Below, one piece after another: positions 50,752-60,555 of a DNA stretch of 64,000 bases. Within the stretch, counting starts at the first letter, position 1. Each line of letters starts with the position of its first letter. This stretch comes from Winogradskyella sp. UBA3174 (GTDB taxonomy: Bacteria; Bacteroidota; Bacteroidia; Flavobacteriales; Flavobacteriaceae), in assembly GCF_002364335.1 (NCBI RefSeq), contig NZ_DEXW01000066.1, positions 1-64,000 on the forward strand. The letters are read 5' to 3'. The notes below the pieces were generated by a model. The model was not told the DNA's origin. It saw only the letters and a program-made list of their open reading frames with translations, and searched no databases. The position numbers and the translations under genes were made by a program.

Positions 50752-52570
50752 GGTTATCCATGAATTTTCGCTCTAACTCAGCCTGAAACTCTTCCATTAC
50801 AGGTCTTACTGTACTTTCTGGAAGATCAGCAATTTTTATATACATTAAGCCATCAACAGCGTTATTAAATAATGGATCTACATTAAAACCAATAAGTTTA
50901 CAATTTTGCTTAATGTACTTTTTAAGCAAAACAGGTAGACGTAATGCTCCTGGCTCAACCTCATCAATAATTTTATCGAATTTATTTAAATCAGCCTCTG
51001 TCGCATCGAAAACAAAATCTTTGTCTGCATCTTTAAGCTTTACCTTAAATTCCTTTTTAGGATGCACATATTGCGCCACATAAGGATCGTAATAATGTGA
51101 TTTCATAAACTCAATCATTAAACTCTTCGAAAAGTTTGAAAACTGGTTGCTAATACTTACTCCTCCAATTAAGAATTTGTGTTCTGGATAACGTAATGTG
51201 GTGTGTACAATACCTTTCCAAAGTAAAAAGAGTGGCATTGGTTTTTGTTGGTATTCTTTAATAATAAAGGCCCTTCCTAACTCTAAAGATTGACTCATCA
51301 TTTTATAAAGTTCTGGCTCAAAACGAAACAAATCTTGAAGATAAAATCCATCAATCCCAAAACGTTCAAAAATCTTAGAACCTAATCCCATTCTATAAGC
51401 ACCAGCTAATACTTTCTTATCGTTATCCCATAAAAACATATGATGGTAATACGTGTCAAACTTATCTAAATCTATAGCCTCGTTAGTGCCTTCACCAACC
51501 TCTCTAAAAGTAATCTCTCTAAGTCTACCAATCTCACGTAAAATATTAGGAATATCATCAGCAGCAGCTAAATACACCTCATAATTTTTACTCGATAAAA
51601 GTCTACAGTCTTTAACTTTTAAGGTTTCCACCTCTGCAATCATAACCTCAGGATCGATAGGAGTTACAATACGTTTTGGAGGTTTAGGTAGTTTTAATTG
51701 TGATTGAAGGTTGTCTAAAATCTTTGGTTTGTCCTCAAAGGTTTTAGATAACATATAAGTTTTTCGTCTTAAAAATTCTGAAAAATCTGCAAGACTCACA
51801 TGTTCCTTTTGAGCTTTTACAGAAATAGGTTTACCAACTCTTACTTTTATAACACGTCGCTTTTGAGTTAATACTTCTGATGGTAATTTTGCCGTTCTAA
51901 GTGTATCACTTAATTTAGAAAGCCTGTAAAATAATCTGCTATTTTTAGCATGAAAATAAATAGGCACTACAGGTACTTCTGCTTTCTGAATTAACTTCAT
52001 TGCTGCAACTTCCCATTCTTTATCAACCACTAGTTTTCCATCTTTATAAGTAGACACTTCACCAGCAGGAAAAACACCTAATGGATGTCCTTCTCTTAAA
52101 TGTAAAATTGCATTCTTAAAACCTGTTATACTACTTGCAGCATCTTTTCTGTCTTCAAAAGGATTTACTGGCATTATATAAGGTTTAAGTGGCTCAATGC
52201 GATGCAATAGAAAATTAGCAATAATTTTAAAATCGCTGCGCTGTTCTAACATTAATTTTAACAGTAAGATTCCATCAATACCACCAAGCGGATGATTAGA
52301 AATGGTAATGTAAGGCCCTTCTTTAGGCAAGCGCTTCATGTCCTCTTCAGGAATTTCGAACTTAATCTGAAATTCATCTAAAATAGCATCAAGAAAATCT
52401 ACGCTACTAAGGTGTTTGTTACGCTTGTAAAACTTATTTAGTGTAGAAATTTTAAGTACTTTCATTAATACCCAACCACAGAGCGTACCCAAGAAACCGT
52501 ACTTATCGACATTGATTGCCTTAGCGACTTCTTTAGCGGTTACTAAACCAGTATCAGATGATTTCCCCAT
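50741..52570 (-). CDS. olsF: Bifunctional PlsC-like/N-acyltransferase fusion, OlsF-like
   Basis: 609 residues. N-terminal lysophospholipid acyltransferase domain with ITISNHPLGGIDG (92-100; the family NHxxxxD motif with one extra residue) and GVFPAGEVSTYKDG. The C-terminal half (about 310-535) is the ornithine-acyl-ACP N-acyltransferase/hemolysin-type GNAT: LREITFREVGEGTNEAIDLD, YRMGLGSKIFERFGIDGFYL, LELGRAFIIKEYQQKPMP. This order matches OlsF, which does both steps of ornithine-lipid synthesis; in Bacteroidota related enzymes also make glycine lipids. The substrate amino acid cannot be told from sequence. Confidence 0.82.
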   Translation of the reverse strand: MGKSSDTGLVTAKEVAKAINVDKYGFLGTLCGWVLMKVLKISTLNKFYKRNKHLSSVDFLDAILDEFQIKFEIPEEDMKRLPKEGPYITISNHPLGGIDGILLLKLMLEQRSDFKIIANFLLHRIEPLKPYIMPVNPFEDRKDAASSITGFKNAILHLREGHPLGVFPAGEVSTYKDGKLVVDKEWEVAAMKLIQKAEVPVVPIYFHAKNSRLFYRLSKLSDTLRTAKLPSEVLTQKRRVIKVRVGKPISVKAQKEHVSLADFSEFLRRKTYMLSKTFEDKPKILDNLQSQLKLPKPPKRIVTPIDPEVMIAEVETLKVKDCRLLSSKNYEVYLAAADDIPNILREIGRLREITFREVGEGTNEAIDLDKFDTYYHHMFLWDNDKKVLAGAYRMGLGSKIFERFGIDGFYLQDLFRFEPELYKMMSQSLELGRAFIIKEYQQKPMPLFLLWKGIVHTTLRYPEHKFLIGGVSISNQFSNFSKSLMIEFMKSHYYDPYVAQYVHPKKEFKVKLKDADKDFVFDATEADLNKFDKIIDEVEPGALRLPVLLKKYIKQNCKLIGFNVDPLFNNAVDGLMYIKIADLPESTVRPVMEEFQAELERKFMDNHDK

Positions 52571-52574
52571 AAAA

Positions 52575-52582
52575 CAAATATA
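52575..52582 (-). promoter_or_regulatory. -7 box TATATTTG next to the acyltransferase start
   Basis: Perfect TAnnTTTG match on the minus strand, only 4 bp from the ATG at 52570. Transcription would start at about the start codon, so the mRNA may be leaderless. A palindrome CTCGC-TAA-GCGAG (52593-52605) sits just upstream and could be an operator. Confidence 0.4.
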
Positions 52583-52683
52583 ATAACTTTTACTCGCTAA
52601 GCGAGATTTGAATATTTCAATACTACATCTAAATAATTAGATATTCATTTAATTAATACCTCACAAGATTACGTCTAGGTCAT

Positions 52684-53934
52684 TTATTGGGTAACGATTT
52701 GAACAGTTCCTTGTGTTAATTGCTTCAATAATACTGTTTTATCTTTTTCAAGCTCTTTTACAGCAACGTCGTTATAGTGTCTAATAGTATATAGACTAAC
52801 ATTATCGTAACATGTAACATTAAATTTTGCTTTAAGGTGTTGTAATAATTTTGCCAAATTATTATATAAATTATCTACACATACTGAAAAACTAATAGCC
52901 GAATTCTGTATAACATCAACCTTCATTTTATAAAGATGCAAAAGACTAAATATTTCACTAATATTTTCTTCCATGATATAAGAAAAATCTAAAGATGATA
53001 ATGAAATTAAGATTTGTTTCTTCTTAACTATGAAACATGGGATTTCGGGATCTAAAGCTTTGCCTTTACTTACGCAAGTGCCATCTGCTGTCGGATTTAA
53101 AAATGACTTAACATATAAAGGAATTTCTTTTCGTTGTAAAGGTTGCACTGTTTTAGGGTGAATTACAGAAGCTCCATAAAAAGCCAACTCTATCGCCTCT
53201 CTATAAGAAATTTGATGCAATAATTGTGCGTTTTCAAAATAACGTGGATCTGCATTTAAGACACCTGGGACATCTTTCCAAATAGTAACACTATTAGCAC
53301 TTAAACAATAGGCGAAAATAGCGGCTGTGTAATCACTACCTTCTCTTCCTAATGTTGTTGTGAAATTATTAGCATCACTTGCTAAAAATCCTTGAGTAAT
53401 ATTAAGAATTGATCCGTTAAGTTTTGATGTAATATTCTCTTGCGTTACATCCCAGTTAACATTAGAACGTCTGTAATAATTATCTGTTTTTATAAATTCT
53501 CTTACATCAATCCAACTATTTTTGAGACCTATTTCATTAAGGTAGTGACTAATAATCTTAGTGGAAATTAATTCCCCAAATCCAATCGTTTGGTCATATA
53601 CAAAGTTGTAATCTGGTGATTTATTACTTTTAAAAAATAAGTTAAGCTCATCAAAAAGTAATTTAACATCTGCAAAAACTTGATGTCGTTTATTTTCGAA
53701 AAGGTCTAATAATATATCATTATGACATTTTATAACCTCGAAAATAGCACTTTGTAACTCCCCTTTATTTTCAAAATAGTTTTTAATAACCAACTCCATT
53801 CGGTTAGTCGTTTTTCCCATTGCAGAGACAACCACCAACGTTTTATCGTAACCTGTAGTTTTTAAAACCGCAGCCAAATTTTTTACACCTTCAGCATCTT
53901 TTACTGATGCTCCACCAAATTTGTAAACTTGCAT
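52684..53934 (-). CDS. lysC: Aspartate kinase (monofunctional)
   Basis: 416 residues. VYKFGGASVKDAEGVKNL N-terminal kinase motif, LVVVSAMGKTTNRM, IGFGELISTKIIS, TTLGREGSDYTAAIFAYCL catalytic region, and a C-terminal ACT-like regulatory part (about 290-400). Phosphorylates aspartate, the first step to Lys, Thr and Met. The ACT part looks shortened and poorly conserved, so feedback control may differ. The start overlaps the stop of the GNAT gene by one base. Confidence 0.92.
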   Translation of the reverse strand: MQVYKFGGASVKDAEGVKNLAAVLKTTGYDKTLVVVSAMGKTTNRMELVIKNYFENKGELQSAIFEVIKCHNDILLDLFENKRHQVFADVKLLFDELNLFFKSNKSPDYNFVYDQTIGFGELISTKIISHYLNEIGLKNSWIDVREFIKTDNYYRRSNVNWDVTQENITSKLNGSILNITQGFLASDANNFTTTLGREGSDYTAAIFAYCLSANSVTIWKDVPGVLNADPRYFENAQLLHQISYREAIELAFYGASVIHPKTVQPLQRKEIPLYVKSFLNPTADGTCVSKGKALDPEIPCFIVKKKQILISLSSLDFSYIMEENISEIFSLLHLYKMKVDVIQNSAISFSVCVDNLYNNLAKLLQHLKAKFNVTCYDNVSLYTIRHYNDVAVKELEKDKTVLLKQLTQGTVQIVTQ

Positions 53935-54410
53935 TATAATTCTTTTAAATAATTTTCAATTCCACTTTCGTTTAACTGCACTACATCCCAATCTCGCATC
54001 ACATTCGCTCCTTTACTTTCATAAAATTTTATGGCAGGTTCATTCCAATCTATCACTTCCCAACTAATACGTCTTACACCTCTCTCTTTACCATATTTAA
54101 CAACAGTATCTAAAAGTTGTGTCCCAAGACTTTTACCTCTACACTTTTCACTTATAATTAAATCTTCCAAATGCAAAACTTCACCTTTCCAAGTCGAATA
54201 GCGCATATATACCAAGGCTATGCCTTCTATGATTTTACTACTTTCTAGCACAAAACACGTAAATTTAGGTTGTAAACCAAAGCCATCGTTTTCTAAATCT
54301 TTGAGCGTAACTTCTACAGCATCTGGTTCCTTTTCGAAAATTGCCAATTCATTAATGAGTTCTAAAACTCTTGGCATATCTTTTAGGGTGGCTAATCTTG
54401 GTTGATTCAT
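53934..54410 (-). CDS. GNAT-family N-acetyltransferase (SSAT-like)
   Basis: 158 residues. RLATLKDMPRVLELINELAI start, acidic patch, VLHLEDLIISEKCRGKSLGT acetyl-CoA motif A (RGKSLG), and WNEPAIKFYESKGANV, a motif of the diamine/thialysine acetyltransferase group. It may acetylate a polyamine or lysine-like substrate. Coupled by a 1-nt overlap with aspartate kinase downstream on the minus strand, so a lysine-related substrate is a reasonable guess, unproven. Confidence 0.85.
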   Translation of the reverse strand: MNQPRLATLKDMPRVLELINELAIFEKEPDAVEVTLKDLENDGFGLQPKFTCFVLESSKIIEGIALVYMRYSTWKGEVLHLEDLIISEKCRGKSLGTQLLDTVVKYGKERGVRRISWEVIDWNEPAIKFYESKGANVMRDWDVVQLNESGIENYLKEL

Positions 54411-54430
54411 AGTATTCTCAAAAAAGAACT

Positions 54431-54438
54431 CAAATATA
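54431..54438 (-). promoter_or_regulatory. -7 box TATATTTG (GNAT/lysC operon)
   Basis: Perfect TAnnTTTG match on the minus strand, 20 bp before the GNAT start at 54410. Divergent from fbp. The 54439-54699 gap holds no gene. Confidence 0.55.
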
Positions 54439-54699
54439 ATCTAAACTCACTTTAGATAACAGTGAACTCATCTTGACTTTTTCTATTTACTAAAAAATAT
54501 CTAAAATTCGTCCCTATTTCATCTATTTACTCATGCGTAGCGATGCTACACCTTTCTAAAATAGCCTCACCTAAACAAATTTTATTTTATTTTCGGTCAA
54601 AAACAAAAAATCAATACGAGTTCATTTATTTAAAATACGAAATCGTTATAGTTTGTTAAAAAATGCGATATTTGTGGCAATTAATCAATATTATACTTC

Positions 54700-55704
54700 A
54701 TGTCACAACGTAATCAAACCTTAGGTGAATTTATTATAGAAAATCAATCGTCTTTTAAATACACTTCTGGTGAACTTTCTCGACTTATAAACTCTATTAG
54801 ATTAGCTGCGAAAGTGGTAAATCACGAAGTTAATAAAGCCGGTTTAGTAGATATCCTTGGCGCTGCTGGAGACACCAACATTCAAGGTGAAGATCAGCAA
54901 AAATTAGATGTTTATGCTAATGAGAAGTTTATTCAGACCATGACCAAACGAAACATTGTTTGTGGTATTGCAAGTGAAGAGGAAGATGATTTTATCGCTA
55001 TTAACAGCCAGGATGAAAATAACCAGAATAAATATGTGGTTTTAATAGATCCGTTAGACGGTTCTTCTAATATAGATGTTAATGTTTCTGTTGGAACAAT
55101 ATTTTCAATTTACAGACGTGTTACTCCTGTAGGAACACCTGTAACAATCACTGATTTTTTACAAAAAGGAAACCAACAAGTTGCAGCTGGTTATGTAGTT
55201 TATGGAACATCTACAATGCTTGTATATACGACTGGTTACGGCGTAAATGGTTTTACACTAAACCCAGCAATTGGTTCATTTTACTTATCGCATCCAGATA
55301 TGCAATTCCCTGAAGATGGAAATATATACTCCGTTAATGAAGGTAATTATATTCATTTCCCAACGGGTATAAAAAATTACATTAAGTATTGTCAGCAAGA
55401 AGAAGGGGATAGACCTTACACAAGCAGATACATTGGCTCTTTAGTATCCGATTTTCATAGAAACATGATAAAAGGTGGTATTTATATGTACCCAAAAAGT
55501 TCTAAAAATGCGAAAGGAAAATTACGCTTACTTTACGAATGTAATCCTATGGCTTTTATAGCAGAACAAGCCAACGGAAAAGCAAGTGATGGTTTTACGC
55601 GTATTATGGATATTGAGCCTACAGAATTACACGAGCGTGTTTCTTTTATCTGTGGTAGTAAAAATATGGTAGAAAAAGCAGAAGATTTTATGCGCAATGC
55701 ATAA
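54700..55704 (+). CDS. fbp: Class I fructose-1,6-bisphosphatase
   Basis: 334 residues. NIQGEDQQKLDVYANEKFI, the metal-binding GIASEEEDD, and the class I signature LIDPLDGSSNIDVNVSVGTI (about 115-134), then YVVYGTSTMLVYTTG, YTSRYIGSLVSDFHRNMIKG (substrate region), and KLRLLYECNPMAFIAEQANG. Gluconeogenic dephosphorylation of fructose-1,6-bisphosphate in the cytoplasm. A near-consensus -7 box (GATATTTG, 54667-54674) precedes it; a bidirectional terminator follows. Confidence 0.96.
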   Translation: MSQRNQTLGEFIIENQSSFKYTSGELSRLINSIRLAAKVVNHEVNKAGLVDILGAAGDTNIQGEDQQKLDVYANEKFIQTMTKRNIVCGIASEEEDDFIAINSQDENNQNKYVVLIDPLDGSSNIDVNVSVGTIFSIYRRVTPVGTPVTITDFLQKGNQQVAAGYVVYGTSTMLVYTTGYGVNGFTLNPAIGSFYLSHPDMQFPEDGNIYSVNEGNYIHFPTGIKNYIKYCQQEEGDRPYTSRYIGSLVSDFHRNMIKGGIYMYPKSSKNAKGKLRLLYECNPMAFIAEQANGKASDGFTRIMDIEPTELHERVSFICGSKNMVEKAEDFMRNA

Positions 55705-55719
55705 AATCTTTCAAAACAC

Positions 55720-55751
55720 AAAAAAGGCGAACAGTAATGTTCGCCTTTTTT
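55720..55751 (+). terminator. Bidirectional rho-independent terminator
   Basis: A perfect 14-bp inverted repeat (AAAAAAGGCGAACA / TGTTCGCCTTTTTT) around GTAA. It serves fbp on plus and, by the A-run, the TerB gene on minus. Confidence 0.9.
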
Positions 55752-55771
55752 GTTATAATATTTAGAATCAT

Positions 55772-56203
55772 CTACTGATTCATATTTTTCATTTTCTCTG
55801 TAAACTCATCTAAGTCTACTTCGTAATGAACTAAAGTCAGTGCTTTATCTGCAATGTACTTTACGTTGTCTTGATTAAAACCTAATCCAATACATAATTT
55901 CTCTAATAAACCAACCTGATTAGGACCTTCAATATGATCTGCCCAAACCATACGCGCCAAATCGTATAAACGTGCTAAACGCTTATCGTAAGAAACCGGT
56001 GGATTTACAGGATGACTTTTATAATCTTTTAAGATTGCTTTATATTCTGACTCTGTAATATCTAAACGTGTTGCTAAACGGTCTACAAATGCTTTTTCAG
56101 CATCATTAATAACACCATCACTCATTGCAATTCTTACAATAGCCGCAAAATGGTCTTCATTACGCTTTTTAAATCCGCTTTCGAATAATTCTGAAAATGA
56201 CAT
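55772..56203 (-). CDS. TerB-family (tellurite-resistance-like) protein
   Basis: 143 residues, all-helical. RNEDHFAAIVRIAMSDGVIN, DAEKAFVDRLATRLDITESE and the C-terminal helices with the conserved Asp/Glu pattern (ARMVWADHIEG) match the TerB fold, a Ca2+-binding helical domain. Members are common single genes in Bacteroidota and need not give tellurite resistance. Own promoter (56241-56248). Confidence 0.87.
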   Translation of the reverse strand: MSFSELFESGFKKRNEDHFAAIVRIAMSDGVINDAEKAFVDRLATRLDITESEYKAILKDYKSHPVNPPVSYDKRLARLYDLARMVWADHIEGPNQVGLLEKLCIGLGFNQDNVKYIADKALTLVHYEVDLDEFTEKMKNMNQ

Positions 56204-56240
56204 ATTTTATGTTTTAATTGTCTAATATAATATAGGTGAA

Positions 56241-56248
56241 CAAATATA
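56241..56248 (-). promoter_or_regulatory. -7 box TATATTTG (TerB gene)
   Basis: Perfect TAnnTTTG match on the minus strand, 37 bp before the start at 56203. Confidence 0.55.
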
Positions 56249-56291
56249 ATTGTATTCATAGTATTTATCATAAACAAAGCTTTAAAACTTT

Positions 56292-56299
56292 TATATTTG
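56292..56299 (+). promoter_or_regulatory. -7 box TATATTTG (mfd)
   Basis: Perfect TAnnTTTG match 19 bp before the TTG start of mfd, supporting that unusual start. Confidence 0.55.
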
Positions 56300-56318
56300 C
56301 ACCTTCAAACAAAGGAAT

Positions 56319-59300
56319 TTGAGTAAAGCCTTTATTGCACAAACCTATTTACAGACTTTGCAACTGCAAAATCTGAAAAATGCCATTGCCAAAACTGAAA
56401 GTAAAACACATCTAAAAAACTTAGTTGGCTCTTCATTATCTATCGTTATTTCTGAAGCTTTCAAAACTGCTGAAAAACCATTTTTAATTGTTTTTGATGA
56501 TAAGGAAGAAGCTGCTTATTATCTAAATGATTTAGAACAACTCATTAACTCCAAAGATGTATTATTCTATCCTGGTAGTTATCGCAGACCTTATCAGATT
56601 GAAGAAACGAATAATGCCAATGTCCTTTTAAGAGCAGAAGTTTTAAACCGAATTAATTCTCGTAAAAAGCCCTGTATTATTGTTACCTATCCGGATGCAT
56701 TGTTCGAAAAAGTAGTCACAAAAAAAGAACTCGAAAAGAATACACTCAAAATTTCTATTGGTAACGAATTAAGTATCGATTTTGTAAATGAAGTGCTTTT
56801 TGAATACAAATTTAAACGTGTCGATTTTGTTACAGAACCAGGTGATTTCTCAGTTCGTGGTGGTATTGTAGATGTATTTTCGTTTTCTCATGATGAGCCT
56901 TATCGTATTGAATTCTTCGGAGATGAAGTTGATAGTATTAGAACATTTGATGTAGAAACACAATTATCTACCGAGCGTATTAAAAAGGTAAGTATTATTC
57001 CAAACGTTGCAAATAAATTAATAGCGGAACAGCGTGAAAGTTTCTTAAAATACATCTCTAATAATACCGTAGTTTTCACAAAAAATACTCCATTTCTATT
57101 TTCGAGAATAGATGAATTTTATAAAAAAGCAGAAGATGCTTACAATAGTTTAACTGGAGACATAAAACAGGCATCACCAGATCGATTATTTTGTAATTCA
57201 GAATTATTAAAGCGTCAGTTTTTAAACTATAACTTAATTGAATTTGGGTTTACAGCCATAGTCTGTGATGAGATTATATCCTTTAATACTAAACCACAGC
57301 CATCATTTAATAAACAATTCAATTTACTGATTGAAGACTTAAATGACAATCATTCTGAAGGTATTACCAATTATATCGCTTGTGTCAGCGAGCAACAAGC
57401 CAAACGATTTCATGATATTTTTGATGATGCTGAGCAAAACGTGCATTACAAAACTATAGTCCTTTCGCTCTATCAAGGTTTCATTGATGCAGAACACAAA
57501 ATTGCAGTTTACACAGATCATCAGATTTTTGATCGTTATCATAAATTTCATCTTAAAAATGGCTACGCTAAAAAGCAAGCCATCACCTTAAAAGAACTTA
57601 CAAATTTAGAAATTGGTGATTATGTAACACACATAGATCATGGTATTGGTAAGTTTGGTGGACTTCAAAAAATAGATGTCGAAGGCAAAAAGCAAGAAGC
57701 CATTAAATTGGTTTATGGTGAGCGCGATATTCTATATCTAAGTATTCACTCGCTTCATAAAATAACGAAGTTTAATGGTAAAGATGGAAAACCACCTACC
57801 ATTTATAAACTAGGTAGTAAAGCTTGGAAAACGCTAAAACAGAAAACAAAATCGCGTGTTAAGGAAATTGCATTCAATCTTATTAAACTATATGCAAAGC
57901 GAAAGCTAAAAAAAGGTTTTCAGTATGCACCAGATAGTCATATGCAACTAGAGCTTGAGGCTTCTTTTGTTTATGAAGATACACCTGATCAAACAAGCTC
58001 AACAGCAGACATAAAAGCAGATATGGAAAGCGAACGACCAATGGATCGTTTGGTCTGTGGTGATGTTGGTTTTGGTAAAACCGAAGTTGCCATTAGAGCC
58101 GCTTTTAAAGCTGTAGATAACGGAAAACAAGTTGCTGTTTTAGTACCAACGACTATATTGGCTTACCAACATTCCCGAACGTTTAAAGAGCGTTTAAAAG
58201 AATTTCCTGTTACTGTAGATTATGTTAATCGATTTAGAACTGCAAAAGAAAAACGCGAAACTCTTGAAGGTCTCGAAAACGGAAAGGTTGATATTATTAT
58301 TGGCACACATCAACTCGCTAATAAAAACGTAAAATTCAAAGATTTAGGTTTACTCATTGTAGATGAAGAGCAGAAGTTTGGTGTTGCTGTAAAAGAACGT
58401 CTCAAAACCATTAAAGAAAATGTAGACGTCTTAACATTAACAGCGACTCCGATTCCAAGGACACTCCAATTTAGCTTAATGGCTGCAAGAGATTTGTCCG
58501 TAATAAATACAGCTCCACCTAACCGTTACCCAATAGAAAGTAATGTGATTCGTTTTGGTGAAGAAACCATAAGAGATGCGGTGAGTTACGAAATTCAACG
58601 TGGTGGTCAAGTCTTTTTTATCCATAATCGCATTGAAAACATTAAGGAAGTTGCTGGTATGATTCAGCGTTTAGTACCAGATGCAAAAATTGGCATTGGT
58701 CACGGAAGACTAGACGGTAAGAAATTAGAAGAGTTAATGCTCGCATTTATGAATGGTGAGTTTGATGTCTTGGTGAGTACAACGATTGTAGAAAGTGGAT
58801 TAGATGTACCAAATGCGAATACCATTTTTATTAATAACGCAAACAATTTTGGATTAAGCGATTTGCACCAAATGCGAGGACGTGTTGGTCGTAGCAACAA
58901 AAAAGCATTCTGTTATTTTATCACTCCAGAGTATTCTGCTATGACTAATGATGCGCGAAAACGTATTACAGCCTTAGAGCAATTCACCGAATTAGGAAGT
59001 GGTTTCAACATTGCTATGAAGGATCTAGAAATTAGAGGAGCTGGTGATTTATTAGGTGGTGAGCAAAGTGGTTTTATTAATGATATTGGTTTTGATACCT
59101 ATCAGAAAATATTAAATGAAGCTATTGACGAACTTAAAGAAACTGAATTTTCAGACTTGTATAAAGATGACGGTAAACCTAAAAAATACGTCAAAGATGT
59201 TACTATAGATACAGACTTTGAATTATTATTCCCAGATGATTACGTCAATAATATTACAGAACGTCTAAATCTTTACACAAAGCTAAACGCCATAAGAACC

Positions 59301-59648
59301 GAAGAAGAACTCACACAATTCGAAACTGATATTATTGACCGTTTTGGTAACTTACCAACGCAAGTCTCAGATTTATTAGATAGTGTGAAGCTAAAATGGA
59401 TTGCAACCAAAATGGGTGTTGAAAAACTGATAATGAAACAAGGTAAACTGATTGGTTATTTTATACAAGATCAACAAAGTGGATTTTATCAGAGTGATAA
59501 TTTCTCGAAAGTGTTACAATTTGCGCAGTTAAATGCTAAAAAATGTAAGATGAAAGAGAAAAAAACCAGAAACGGCTTGCGTTTATTAATTACGTTTGAA
59601 GGGATTAAATCCACAAAACAAGCACTCGATGCTTTATCTCAGCTATGA
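56319..59648 (+). CDS. mfd: Transcription-repair coupling factor Mfd
   Basis: 1109 residues from a TTG start at 56319, supported by a -7 box 19 bp upstream. N-terminal UvrB-homology region (about 1-230, LLRAEVLNRINSRKKPCIIV, FSVRGGIVDVFSF), CarD-like RNA-polymerase-interaction domain (about 430-500, IGDYVTHIDHGIGKFGG), then the helicase motor with Walker A GDVGFGKTE (about 582), motif II VDEEQKFG (about 680), TATPIPRTL, and STTIVESGLDVPNANT, QMRGRVGRS. C-terminal TRCF domain. Removes stalled RNA polymerase and recruits the excision machinery. Confidence 0.96.
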   Translation: MSKAFIAQTYLQTLQLQNLKNAIAKTESKTHLKNLVGSSLSIVISEAFKTAEKPFLIVFDDKEEAAYYLNDLEQLINSKDVLFYPGSYRRPYQIEETNNANVLLRAEVLNRINSRKKPCIIVTYPDALFEKVVTKKELEKNTLKISIGNELSIDFVNEVLFEYKFKRVDFVTEPGDFSVRGGIVDVFSFSHDEPYRIEFFGDEVDSIRTFDVETQLSTERIKKVSIIPNVANKLIAEQRESFLKYISNNTVVFTKNTPFLFSRIDEFYKKAEDAYNSLTGDIKQASPDRLFCNSELLKRQFLNYNLIEFGFTAIVCDEIISFNTKPQPSFNKQFNLLIEDLNDNHSEGITNYIACVSEQQAKRFHDIFDDAEQNVHYKTIVLSLYQGFIDAEHKIAVYTDHQIFDRYHKFHLKNGYAKKQAITLKELTNLEIGDYVTHIDHGIGKFGGLQKIDVEGKKQEAIKLVYGERDILYLSIHSLHKITKFNGKDGKPPTIYKLGSKAWKTLKQKTKSRVKEIAFNLIKLYAKRKLKKGFQYAPDSHMQLELEASFVYEDTPDQTSSTADIKADMESERPMDRLVCGDVGFGKTEVAIRAAFKAVDNGKQVAVLVPTTILAYQHSRTFKERLKEFPVTVDYVNRFRTAKEKRETLEGLENGKVDIIIGTHQLANKNVKFKDLGLLIVDEEQKFGVAVKERLKTIKENVDVLTLTATPIPRTLQFSLMAARDLSVINTAPPNRYPIESNVIRFGEETIRDAVSYEIQRGGQVFFIHNRIENIKEVAGMIQRLVPDAKIGIGHGRLDGKKLEELMLAFMNGEFDVLVSTTIVESGLDVPNANTIFINNANNFGLSDLHQMRGRVGRSNKKAFCYFITPEYSAMTNDARKRITALEQFTELGSGFNIAMKDLEIRGAGDLLGGEQSGFINDIGFDTYQKILNEAIDELKETEFSDLYKDDGKPKKYVKDVTIDTDFELLFPDDYVNNITERLNLYTKLNAIRTEEELTQFETDIIDRFGNLPTQVSDLLDSVKLKWIATKMGVEKLIMKQGKLIGYFIQDQQSGFYQSDNFSKVLQFAQLNAKKCKMKEKKTRNGLRLLITFEGIKSTKQALDALSQL

Positions 59649-60505
59649 GTGAGAAAAGCCACTTAAAACATGTTTTTTGGCTTACAACAGCCACCATTCT
59701 TATAAGTACATCTGGTGCATTAGGCAAATATATTGATTTACCAACTCCAGTCGTAATTTGGTGGCGCTCAGCTTTAGCAGCATTATTTTTATTAATCTTT
59801 TGTCTTTACAAAGGCGTTAACTTAAAAATTCATACGCGCAAAGATCGCTATACATTTATCATTGCTGCCGTTTTTATGGGAGCACATTGGATTACCTATT
59901 TTTATGCTTTAAAACTATCTAATGTAGCTATTGGTATGTTATCGTTATTTACATTTCCTGTGATGATAGCGCTTTTAGAACCCTTATTTTCAAAAAACAA
60001 ATTTGATCCTATTCATATTATTTTAGGGATTCTTGTACTTATTGGTATTTATATTTTGGCACCAGAATTTGATTTAGAAAGCAACCAACTTCAAGGTTTA
60101 TTATTTGGGCTGCTCTCTGCCTTATGTTACGCACTTAGGATTTTAATTCTAAAAAAACATGTCAATACGTATAACGGCACAACACTCATGTTTTACCAAG
60201 TCGCTATAATTGCGGCTATATTAGTTCCTGTCTTATATTTTATGGATACCTCAAATATTACAACACAGTATCCCTATGTTATTATCTTAGCATTAGTAAC
60301 TACAGCGATAGGACACACGATGTTTGTTAATAGCTTAAAATATTTTAAAGCAAGTACGGCGAGTATCATTGGTAGTGCGCAACCCGTTTTCGGAATTATA
60401 ATTGCTTATTTTTTCTTGAATGAAATACCAACATTACATACATTTGTAGGAGGCAGCTTAATATTAACAACAGTTGCCATAGAAAGTGTAAGATCTAAAA
60501 AATAA
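59645..60505 (+). CDS. EamA-family (DMT) transporter
   Basis: 286 residues with ten TM helices in two EamA repeats (about 10-140 and 150-280). Repeat signatures: PVVIWWRSALAALFLLIFCL in the first half, GSAQPVFGIIIAYFFLNEIP in the second. Drug/metabolite transporter superfamily; substrate unknown. Its ATG overlaps the mfd stop (ATGA), so the two are translationally coupled. Confidence 0.9.
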   Translation: MSEKSHLKHVFWLTTATILISTSGALGKYIDLPTPVVIWWRSALAALFLLIFCLYKGVNLKIHTRKDRYTFIIAAVFMGAHWITYFYALKLSNVAIGMLSLFTFPVMIALLEPLFSKNKFDPIHIILGILVLIGIYILAPEFDLESNQLQGLLFGLLSALCYALRILILKKHVNTYNGTTLMFYQVAIIAAILVPVLYFMDTSNITTQYPYVIILALVTTAIGHTMFVNSLKYFKASTASIIGSAQPVFGIIIAYFFLNEIPTLHTFVGGSLILTTVAIESVRSKK

Positions 60506-60555
60506 TAGTGGCTTAATTACTGAAGCTGTTCATTTTATAATAACACCATAGACTA

